DNA from: an uncultured Moraxellaceae bacterium
GTDB lineage: Bacteria > Pseudomonadota > Gammaproteobacteria > Pseudomonadales > Moraxellaceae
DNA length: 9,789 nt
Direction of reading: 5' to 3'
NCBI GenBank assembly: GCA_937928295.1
Contig: CALEYY010000357.1
Coordinates: forward strand, 1-9,789
A program made the translations under genes and the position numbers. Shown in pieces: positions 1 to 5,512 of this stretch (position 1 is its first letter; each line of letters opens with the position of its first letter). A model generated the notes under the pieces. It was not told the DNA's origin. It did no database searches and saw nothing but the letters and a program-made list of their open reading frames with translations.

Positions 1-117
1 AATCGCTGTCGGGGCGTTTTCAGCCACGCTGGCCGGTGCCGCAAAAACACTCGGTGCTGCTGCCAGGCCCACGCAAGCCGCTGGAATCATTTTAATAAAA
101 TTACGACGATTCATCAT
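1..117 (-). CDS. Tat-exported protein, N-terminal part only; likely high-potential iron-sulfur protein (HiPIP)
   Basis: Only the first 39 codons lie in the window; the gene runs off its left edge. The protein starts MMNRRNFIKM, a twin-arginine (Tat) signal with R4 R5, F7 and K9. A hydrophobic stretch follows at residues 10-25, with a likely signal peptidase site after VFA (residue 26). The mature start, APASVAENAPTAI, resembles the N-terminus of betaproteobacterial HiPIPs, small periplasmic [4Fe-4S] electron carriers that are exported folded through Tat. The four cluster-binding cysteines would lie beyond the window, so the identity is an inference; another Tat-exported cofactor protein is possible. 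A GGGGA ribosome site lies about 7 bases before the first of two adjacent ATGs. The gene lies 91 bases downstream of the acyl reductase on the same strand, so read-through is possible. Confidence 0.6.
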   Translation of the reverse strand, partial: MMNRRNFIKMIPAACVGLAAAPSVFAAPASVAENAPTAI

Positions 118-133
118 GGTTATCCCCAACTCA

Positions 134-177
134 GGTGATCAAGATTCAACACATTCATTGTGGGAACTTTGATCACC
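134..177. repeat. Perfect 9-bp inverted repeat upstream of the Tat-signal gene
   Basis: GGTGATCAA at 134-142 is mirrored exactly by TTGATCACC at 169-177, with a 26-base spacer. Each arm holds the 6-bp palindrome TGATCA. The repeat fills most of the 91-base gap between the acyl reductase stop and the Tat-signal gene start. It could be a pair of regulator half-sites or a long-loop hairpin. It has no T-run after it on the minus strand, so it does not look like an intrinsic terminator. Confidence 0.4.
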
Positions 178-208
178 GCCGCGATTGGACAGGGGGTAAC
201 ACACTGAA

Positions 209-2209
209 TCAGAAATGCTTGCCCTTGAGCACATTGGCGAGCACGGTCTGCTCCAGTGTTGGCTTATCTCCAGTACGTCGCCCCTTGGCAGCCAGGGATG
301 ACGGAAAGGCACGGAATGTCCGGTTCAGCACCGTGTCGTTGAGACGCGGCCAGATCGCATAAGACAGCTGTGCCGCCGTGCCCAGCGCCGTCGCCACCGA
401 TTTCGGGCGGCTCAGGATAGCCTTCAGCACGGTATCGGCCGCGTGTTCCGGGCTCCACGCCGGCGCGTAATCGTAGACCTTGGTGGGCGCGATCATGGGC
501 GTACGCACCAGCGGCATGTAGATGGCGGTGACCTCGATGTTCTTGTGCTTGACCTCGGCAGACAGGCAGCGCCCGTAGGCATCGAGCGCGGCCTTGCTGG
601 CCACATAGGCCGAGAAGCGCGCGGCATTGGTGAGCACGCCGATCGAACTGATGTTGACGATGTGGCCGCTGCGCTGCGCGGTCATGCCCGGCAGCAGGTT
701 CATGATCATGCGGATGGCGCCGAAGTAATTCAGCTGCATGGTGCGCTCGAAGTCGTGGAAGCGATCGTAAGACTCGACCACGGCGCGGCGGATGGAGCGG
801 CCGGCATTGTTGACCAGCACATCAACATGGCCGAAGTCTGCCAGCACCAGTGCCGCACACTCGTCGATGGCTTCCATGTTGTTGAGATCGCAGGGGTAGA
901 CATGCGCCTCACCACCGGCCATCTCGATGATGCGCTTGGTCTCGATGAGTTTGTCGCGATTGCGCGCCACCAGCACCACACGCGCGCCGGACGCACCGAG
1001 CTTCTTGGCGACATGAAAGCCGATGCCCGACGACGCGCCAGTGACCATCACTACCTTGCCGGTGAGATCGCGCACGGCACGCTTGCTGACCTTGGCGTGG
1101 ATGTCCAGGTACAGCTCCCAGTACTGCCAGAGCTTGTCGGCGTAGTCGCGCAAGTCCGGGCACTCGATGCCGCTGCCGGCGAGCGCAGCGCGGGCCTGGC
1201 TGTCGTCGAACAGGGTTTGCGTGAAGGCGGCCGTCATCGCGGATGGCGGCGCGCCGAACAGGCGCTCGAAGACCTTGTCGAAAGCCGGCACGACCTTGCT
1301 GAGGCCGCCGGTGACGCGGCGCATCGGCGTGTGCAGCGCCTTGATATTGAGGCTGCGCGCCATATCCGGGCCATGTGCCGCTTCCAGCAGCGTCTGCATG
1401 AGCTGGCCCACGGTCGGGGCCGGCGACTGAATCAGGAAAAAGGCTTTGCCATCGAGCGCAGGCTCTGGCTTGTGCGCGATGTGATCCATCGCCGCCGCCA
1501 CATAATCCACCGGCACCAGCGTGACGCGGCCACCCTGAATGCCCAGCAGCGGCAGCCATTTCGGCACGGCGTAGCTGAGCTTCTGGATGGTTTTGAAGAA
1601 ATAGTAAGGGCCGTCGATCTTGTCCATCTCGCCGGTACGCGAGTCGCCGACGACCGCACCTGGCCGGTACACGCGAAACGGCACCTGCGCCTCATCGCGC
1701 ACGATCTTCTCGGACTGGAACTTGGTGCGGTAATACGGGTGATGTAACGGCTGGCCTTCGTCGAACATGTCATCGCCAAAACGGCCGACGAAGTCTTCGC
1801 CAGCCACGGCAATCGAAGACACATGATGCAACCTGACGCTCTTGCCCACTGAATTGGCGCCCAGGGCATTGGCGAACGCCACGACATTGCGTGTGCCCTC
1901 GTTGTTGACGAGATCGGCGGTGGCGTTGTCCATTGCCATGTCGTAGACGGCGGCGAGATGGAACACATGGTCGATCTGCCCGCGCAGGCGCGTCAGATCA
2001 TCTGCAGACACTAGGCCCGGCATGGTGATGTCGCCACTGACCAGATGCAGGCGGCGCGACTGCTCGCCGTAGCGCTCGCAGAGGCTGACGAACTTGGCCT
2101 CGGAGCCGGCGCGCACCAGCACATGCACTTCGGCCTCGGACCGCGCCAGCAGTCGCTCCAGCAGAAACTTGCCAATAAAGCCGGTGGCACCGGTAACAAA
2201 GTAATTCAT
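209..2209 (-). CDS. Two-domain SDR fatty acyl-CoA reductase (alcohol-forming, Marinobacter type)
   Basis: A 666-residue fusion of two short-chain dehydrogenase/reductase domains. The N-terminal extended-SDR domain (about 1-365) has the nucleotide motif TGATGFIG at 6-13, serines 131-132 and a YxxxK pair (Y159, K163). The C-terminal classical-SDR domain (about 380-666) has TGASSGIG at 390-397, NNAG at 467-470, serines 521-522 and YVASK at 535-539. Order, length and many segments (such as GEMDKIDGPYYFFK, DRFHDFERTMQLNYFG and NISSIGVLTNA) match the roughly 660-residue Marinobacter acyl-CoA reductase. That enzyme reduces long-chain acyl-CoA through the aldehyde to the fatty alcohol with NADPH, usually for wax esters. 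No signal peptide or membrane segment is apparent. Both active sites look intact. An AGGAAA ribosome site lies about 9 bases before the ATG. It could instead act on another acyl thioester. No wax synthase is nearby. Confidence 0.9.
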   Translation of the reverse strand: MNYFVTGATGFIGKFLLERLLARSEAEVHVLVRAGSEAKFVSLCERYGEQSRRLHLVSGDITMPGLVSADDLTRLRGQIDHVFHLAAVYDMAMDNATADLVNNEGTRNVVAFANALGANSVGKSVRLHHVSSIAVAGEDFVGRFGDDMFDEGQPLHHPYYRTKFQSEKIVRDEAQVPFRVYRPGAVVGDSRTGEMDKIDGPYYFFKTIQKLSYAVPKWLPLLGIQGGRVTLVPVDYVAAAMDHIAHKPEPALDGKAFFLIQSPAPTVGQLMQTLLEAAHGPDMARSLNIKALHTPMRRVTGGLSKVVPAFDKVFERLFGAPPSAMTAAFTQTLFDDSQARAALAGSGIECPDLRDYADKLWQYWELYLDIHAKVSKRAVRDLTGKVVMVTGASSGIGFHVAKKLGASGARVVLVARNRDKLIETKRIIEMAGGEAHVYPCDLNNMEAIDECAALVLADFGHVDVLVNNAGRSIRRAVVESYDRFHDFERTMQLNYFGAIRMIMNLLPGMTAQRSGHIVNISSIGVLTNAARFSAYVASKAALDAYGRCLSAEVKHKNIEVTAIYMPLVRTPMIAPTKVYDYAPAWSPEHAADTVLKAILSRPKSVATALGTAAQLSYAIWPRLNDTVLNRTFRAFPSSLAAKGRRTGDKPTLEQTVLANVLKGKHF

Positions 2210-2223
2210 GGCCTGCCATTTCC

Positions 2224-2237
2224 TGATCAGATGATCA
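2224..2237. promoter_or_regulatory. Two TGATCA sites 8 bp apart just upstream of the acyl reductase
   Basis: TGATCA occurs at 2224-2229 and 2232-2237, 15-28 bases upstream of the acyl reductase start; the first sits in the 8-bp palindrome CTGATCAG. A bound protein here would overlap the start of the transcript or the ribosome site. The same hexamer is paired upstream of the Tat-signal gene. TGATCA is also frequent inside the kinase gene, so a regulatory role is uncertain. Confidence 0.25.
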
Positions 2238-2290
2238 CTGAGTATTGGTCAAGCCTGTCACAGACCCTAGCGCGATTGAGGCCACAAGAC

Positions 2291-2296
2291 TGTCAA
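2291..2296 (-). promoter_or_regulatory. Candidate -35 element (TTGACA) for the acyl reductase
   Basis: On the minus strand the hexamer is a perfect TTGACA, about 80 bases upstream of the acyl reductase ATG. No good -10 hexamer follows at 16-18 bases, so the promoter may be activator-dependent or the match may be chance. The 19-bp palindrome at 2298-2316 lies one base upstream of it. Confidence 0.3.
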
Positions 2297-2297
2297 T

Positions 2298-2316
2298 TCA
2301 GGCCAGAGTGGCCTGA
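2298..2316. promoter_or_regulatory. 19-bp perfect palindrome, candidate operator between divergent genes
   Basis: TCAGGCCA-GAG-TGGCCTGA has 8-bp arms with no mismatch and a 3-base centre. It lies in the 171-base gap between the divergently transcribed acyl reductase and HPt genes, abutting a TTGACA hexamer on the acyl reductase side. The form suits a dimeric regulator. I cannot name the regulator from the motif. Confidence 0.45.
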
Positions 2317-2380
2317 GCATCCGCATCTCACGATGGATCTGCAAGTTGCCGGCGTTACTTAGCACGGTGGGCGAAATCTC

Positions 2381-2773
2381 ATGAGTGCGATAGCATGGCT
2401 TGAGCAATTAACCGTTCAAGCGCAGGCAGTCATGGCATCAGATGTAGTAGATGACAAGGAATGGCAGCTCATGCTCGCCGAATTCAATCAACACTTCTGG
2501 TTAAAGCGAGTACCTGATTTTGCTCAGGCTTGGGCTGCTTGCTCCAAGCTTGCCCCCGACCTCTGGGGTGATGACCTGATGCGCAGCGTACATGGCCTGG
2601 CTGGTGTTGCGGCATTGGTTGGTCATGAGGCATTGGGTGATCTGGCCCGCCGTATTGAACAGCGTTGGGATGATGAAGGTGCGAGCCTGCAATTGCGCAC
2701 AGACTTACAGGCATTGGCTGACCATCTTGTTGCCGAAGAGCGTGAACATGCTGCACGCCATGAAAGCGACTGA
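2381..2773 (+). CDS. Stand-alone histidine phosphotransfer (HPt) domain protein
   Basis: A 130-residue soluble protein whose middle matches the HPt fold. The phospho-accepting histidine is H71 in the segment RSVHGLAGVAALVGHEALGD, followed by the amphipathic helix LARRIEQRW; flanking helices lie at about 25-50 and 103-122. HPt proteins pass a phosphoryl group between receiver domains in a multistep phosphorelay. The lysine of the usual HxLKG core is replaced by alanine (HGLAG). The likely partners are the receiver and PAS kinase encoded convergently beyond the tRNA gene. The start was chosen because the first domain helix would otherwise be cut. The only ribosome-site candidate is a weak GGTGGGCGA about 10 bases upstream. 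Base composition is lower in G+C than the acyl reductase gene beside it. Confidence 0.75.
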   Translation: MSAIAWLEQLTVQAQAVMASDVVDDKEWQLMLAEFNQHFWLKRVPDFAQAWAACSKLAPDLWGDDLMRSVHGLAGVAALVGHEALGDLARRIEQRWDDEGASLQLRTDLQALADHLVAEEREHAARHESD

Positions 2774-2800
2774 ATTATCAGCAGTTAGCGCCTTCATGGC

Positions 2801-2829
2801 TTGCCCGTGACCAGTCAATGTCATAAACT
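2801..2829 (+). promoter_or_regulatory. Sigma-70 promoter of tRNA-Lys
   Basis: TTGCCC (-35, 2801-2806) and TAAACT (-10, 2824-2829) are separated by exactly 17 bases. A run of G and C (GCGCGCCGC) follows at once. A GC-rich discriminator is typical of stable-RNA promoters under stringent (ppGpp) control. Transcription would begin near 2837, giving a leader of about 30 bases before the tRNA. Confidence 0.6.
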
Positions 2830-2865
2830 GCGCGCCGCTTGATAGGCTGCTGCTTTTCAAGCATT

Positions 2866-2941
2866 GGGTCGTTAGCTCAGTTGGTAGAGCAGTTGGCTTT
2901 TAACCAATTGGTCCTGGGTTCGAGTCCCGGACGACCCACCA
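2866..2941 (+). tRNA. tRNA-Lys (anticodon UUU), CCA encoded
   Basis: A 76-base cloverleaf. The acceptor stem is GGGTCGT with ACGACCC, seven perfect pairs. The D arm is AGCTCAGTTGGTAGAGC. The anticodon stem is GTTGG with CCAAT around the loop CTTTTAA, giving anticodon TTT. The T arm is CTGGG-TTCGAGT-CCCGG with one G-U pair. The discriminator is A, followed by an encoded CCA at 2939-2941. It stands as a single gene between its own promoter and a strong terminator. No duplicate of its 3' end was seen elsewhere in the window, so there is no sign of tRNA-targeted integration here. Confidence 0.98.
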
Positions 2942-2974
2942 AATTAGTGTACGGCGAGAGCCGAGAAAGACCTG

Positions 2975-3008
2975 AAACCCGCGAAGCTACTAACTTCGCG
3001 GGTTTTTT
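2975..3008 (+). terminator. Strong intrinsic terminator after tRNA-Lys
   Basis: CCCGCGAAG (2978-2986) pairs perfectly with CTTCGCGGG (2994-3002) around the 7-base loop CTACTAA. The stem can extend by three A-T pairs (2975-2977 with 3003-3005). Six T residues follow the stem at 3003-3008. It ends the tRNA transcript 34 bases after the CCA. In the other direction only three T residues follow, so it is probably weak for the converging receiver-kinase transcript. Confidence 0.9.
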
Positions 3009-3032
3009 GTTGCGCGCTGGGTTGAGCGCAAC
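3009..3032. repeat. Second stem-loop beside the tRNA terminator
   Basis: GTTGCGC (3009-3015) and GCGCAAC (3026-3032) are a perfect 7-bp inverted repeat around a 10-base loop. It lies between the terminator and the receiver stop codon (3060). On the minus strand it is followed by A residues rather than T, so it is not a classical terminator. It may protect the 3' end of the kinase-receiver mRNA. Confidence 0.3.
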
Positions 3033-3059
3033 GCGAGGCTCATATCTCGGTGGCCTTGA

Positions 3060-3464
3060 TCAATGCGTCTGATGCCATTTTTCCCAGCAAGCCTTGACCT
3101 GCCCTGGCAATAACGCCGGGCTAAACGGCTTAGATAACACATCGGTAATGCCCAATTCGTGCCAGCGCTGTACTTCGGCCGGATGCACCTTCGCCGTGAG
3201 AAAGCACACGGGCGTCCGCTCAAATCCCGGAATGGCACGGATGGCCTCGAATGTTTGCAGGCCATCCATTTCCGGCATCATGACATCCAGCACAATCAGG
3301 TCAGGCCGATACCCTTGCTTGAGGTAGCTCAAGGCACCTCGACCCGATGGCTCGGCATGCACATCCAGACCGCCCAACCGTGACAAGGTCATGGTCACCA
3401 ACAAGCGAATGTCGCTTTCATCCTCCACCAGAAGAACATTGTGCAAACTCATGGCAGTGTTCAT
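3060..3464 (-). CDS. Single-domain CheY-like response regulator
   Basis: A 134-residue receiver domain with no output domain. The acidic pocket is E14-D15, the phosphorylated aspartate is D60 in LIVLDVMMPEMDG, the switch threonine is T90 (FLTAK) and the conserved lysine is K112 (LSKPF). It should take a phosphoryl group from the kinase encoded just upstream. With no DNA-binding or enzymatic domain, it would act by protein contact or hand the phosphoryl group on to an HPt protein, such as the one encoded at 2381. Its ATG overlaps the kinase stop (ATGA), and a GAGGT ribosome site about 6 bases upstream supports this start over the ATG at residue 5. The overlap indicates translational coupling. 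Confidence 0.93.
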   Translation of the reverse strand: MNTAMSLHNVLLVEDESDIRLLVTMTLSRLGGLDVHAEPSGRGALSYLKQGYRPDLIVLDVMMPEMDGLQTFEAIRAIPGFERTPVCFLTAKVHPAEVQRWHELGITDVLSKPFSPALLPGQVKACWEKWHQTH

Positions 3465-5368
3465 TGACTGACCTCGCGTAAATGGGGGGCTGGGGTGCGC
3501 AGAAAGCAGGCTGGCTGACAGGGCAAATCAAGATAAAATGTACTACCGAAAGCAGGCTTGCTGATGCAGCCAACCTGACCGTTCATGGCCAATGCCAGCT
3601 CTTTGGAAATGGCAAGGCCCAGCCCGGTTCCGCTGTTGCGGCGTCGATCTGAACCATCACCTTGAGAGAATCGCGTAAATAATCTGACCTTGAAGTCTTC
3701 ATTGATGCCCGGCCCAAGGTCTTTCACGGCAATGCGGACCATCCCGCCAACCGGCGTCACCATGATGTCAACATCACTATTGAACGGTGAGAACTTGGCC
3801 GCATTCGACAGGAAGTTCGCCAAAATCTGATGCAGGCGCCGTGCATCCACATTGACCCAACAGTCATAGATCGCACTCAGCGTCAGGCTGACACGATACT
3901 CTTCGGCAAAACGCAGATTGAGCGCAATGGCATCCTCGATGATCGGCATCAGCGATTGCTCTCGGAGCTCCAGCTGCAGCTTGCCAGATGCCAGCTTGTC
4001 GAGATCCAGCAAGTCGTTGATCAGCGAGGACAAGCGCAAGGTATTGCGAATGGCAATATCCATGATCGGTTTTACCTGATCATCCACCTCGCCTACCGCT
4101 CCCAAGCTAATCAGCTCAAGCGAGCCTTTGATCGCCGTCAACGGTGTGCGCAACTCATGGCTCACCGTCGAAACAAATTCGGATTTCATATGCTCCATGC
4201 GCTTGCGTTGAGTAATGTCACGCAGCACCACCACAGACTTCTGCTGATCATCAATCACCAGGCCGGATACCTGGCACTCCAACTCAAACAAGTCACCGTC
4301 CAGACGCTGCCCTTGCAGCTCCAACCAGGAAGCCGCCTGGCCGGCTGAAAGCGATTGCGCTTGGCAGGCCTGCCGGAAACGAGCGGCATCCATGGGGCTG
4401 ATGAAATTGAAGATAGACAACCCATACATCTCTTGCTGGGCACAGGCCAAGATATGACTGGCACCAGGATTGGTTGTCTCTATGCAGTATTTTTCATCCA
4501 GCGAAATGATGCCATCAGCCACGGTATCCAGAACCAGTTGCAGGTATGTCTGGCGCGCCTGCGACTGCACTTCGGCAATTTTCTTGTGCGTGAAGTCCTG
4601 AATCTGCGATACAAAATAAATGGGTACTCCCGAGTGATCACGCACCAAGGAGACGCTAAGCAAAGCGTAAATCACGCTGCCATTAGCGTGAAAATAGCGC
4701 TTCTCCATTTGATAGCTGGGGATTTCACCGGCCAGCAGGCATGTCACCTGGTCAAGATCGCGCTGTAAGTCATCCGGGTGCGTAATGGTTTGGAAATCGA
4801 GCAGCAGCAGCTGATTCTTTGTGTAGCCAAAGATCTTGCACAGGGATTCGTTGGCATCCAGCCAGCGGCCTTCGATGGAGACCAGGCCCATGCCATGGGC
4901 GGCTGAATGAAAGGCATCGCTGAAGCGCTGATCACTGATCAGCAACTCGCTTTCCAAGGAACGAATCTTGGAGATGTCTTGGGCAATGCCCATGTAGCCA
5001 ATAATGGTGTTGTCGCTACCGCGCATCGGGGTGACCGTCAGATTCACCGTCAGTGCGGAACCATCCTTGCGGATATAGCTCCACATACGCGCTTCATGGC
5101 CCAGCCGCTCAGGCTCAGTCACAAAAACGCGGAAACCTTCAATAGTCTCGTGGTACTTGGCTGACAGCACGGCCCCATATGCCCTCACCTCGTGGCTATC
5201 ATGGAAAATGGCTGGCGATGACACGCCAATCATCTCCGCAGCTGCATAGCCCAGCATTATCTCAGCACCACTGTTGAATACCTGAATCACACCCACCGGG
5301 CAGGTGACGATAATCGCCAACTCGGTCGATGCATTCAGGACGGTGTTAACAAGATCAGACTTCATCAT
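3461..5368 (-). CDS. Soluble triple-PAS sensor histidine kinase
   Basis: A 635-residue protein with three PAS domains (about 5-133, 147-260 and 275-388), then a HisKA and an HATPase_c domain. The phospho-accepting histidine is H404 in SHELRTPL. The N-box is around N518 and N522 (NFLSNAAKFS), the G1 box is D550-LGPG and the G2 box is GTGLGLAIS (580-588). PAS1 and PAS2 end in the usual aromatic/aspartate segments (GIAQDIS, SQIQDFT). No membrane segment or signal peptide is visible, so it should sense a cytoplasmic or diffusible cue such as redox state, a gas or a small ligand; the PAS ligand cannot be read from the sequence. It lacks a fused receiver; that domain is the separate protein encoded next. 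Two adjacent ATGs open the frame with only a weak AGAGAG upstream. Its G+C content is visibly lower than that of the receptor-PepSY genes. Confidence 0.95.
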   Translation of the reverse strand: MMKSDLVNTVLNASTELAIIVTCPVGVIQVFNSGAEIMLGYAAAEMIGVSSPAIFHDSHEVRAYGAVLSAKYHETIEGFRVFVTEPERLGHEARMWSYIRKDGSALTVNLTVTPMRGSDNTIIGYMGIAQDISKIRSLESELLISDQRFSDAFHSAAHGMGLVSIEGRWLDANESLCKIFGYTKNQLLLLDFQTITHPDDLQRDLDQVTCLLAGEIPSYQMEKRYFHANGSVIYALLSVSLVRDHSGVPIYFVSQIQDFTHKKIAEVQSQARQTYLQLVLDTVADGIISLDEKYCIETTNPGASHILACAQQEMYGLSIFNFISPMDAARFRQACQAQSLSAGQAASWLELQGQRLDGDLFELECQVSGLVIDDQQKSVVVLRDITQRKRMEHMKSEFVSTVSHELRTPLTAIKGSLELISLGAVGEVDDQVKPIMDIAIRNTLRLSSLINDLLDLDKLASGKLQLELREQSLMPIIEDAIALNLRFAEEYRVSLTLSAIYDCWVNVDARRLHQILANFLSNAAKFSPFNSDVDIMVTPVGGMVRIAVKDLGPGINEDFKVRLFTRFSQGDGSDRRRNSGTGLGLAISKELALAMNGQVGCISKPAFGSTFYLDLPCQPACFLRTPAPHLREVSQ

Positions 5369-5392
5369 GGGCGGTCGGCTCTCTTTTCAGCC

Positions 5393-5438
5393 TTACATTA
5401 GATGAGCCCTTGGCGACCTGTATGGTGCAGAAATGTAA
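5393..5438. repeat. Spaced inverted repeat TTACATT / AATGTAA upstream of the kinase gene
   Basis: TTACATT at 5393-5399 and AATGTAA at 5432-5438 are exact mirror copies with a 32-base spacer, in the leader region of the kinase gene. They could be half-sites for a looping regulator, but the arms are short and AT-rich, so chance is possible. Confidence 0.2.
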
Positions 5439-5457
5439 TGAGTTGTTGACTGCGTTA

Positions 5458-5472
5458 GCACACAGTGTGTGC
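5458..5472. promoter_or_regulatory. 15-bp perfect palindrome upstream of the kinase-receiver operon
   Basis: GCACACA-G-TGTGTGC has 7-bp arms and a single central base. It lies in the 137-base gap between the PepSY-TM stop and the kinase start, about 90 bases upstream of the kinase ATG, where a promoter would be expected. The symmetry fits a dimeric DNA-binding protein. No clear -35/-10 pair was found beside it. Confidence 0.35.
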
Positions 5473-5483
5473 CCTATCACATC

Positions 5484-5512
5484 GCGTAAATAAGGCTGCA
5501 GCCGCTTAACGC
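5484..5512 (-). terminator. Weak candidate terminator of the receptor-PepSY operon
   Basis: On the minus strand the stop-codon region folds around GGC-TGCA-GCC, with flanking partial pairing (TAA with TTA, GCGT with ACGC) and a short TTATTT tract after the core. The stem is interrupted and the T-run poor, so termination here is only a possibility. Confidence 0.25.

Noticed and set aside
443..1747. Long plus-strand open frame (434 codons) opposite the acyl reductase
   Set aside because: The translation is rich in His, Arg, Asp and Val without any domain, and the opposite strand encodes a well-matched enzyme; it is an antisense shadow.
2223..2240. Possible FadR operator upstream of the acyl reductase
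   Set aside because: The sequence CTGATCAGATGATCACTG shares only partial similarity with the TGGTC-N-GACCA core of FadR sites; the match is too weak to call.
2866..2941. tRNA-Lys as an attachment site of an integrated element
   Set aside because: No integrase gene and no repeated copy of the tRNA 3' end is present in the window.
3830..4348. Plus-strand open frame of 172 codons opposite the histidine kinase
   Set aside because: It covers the HisKA and PAS3 regions in antisense and shows no motif or ribosome site.
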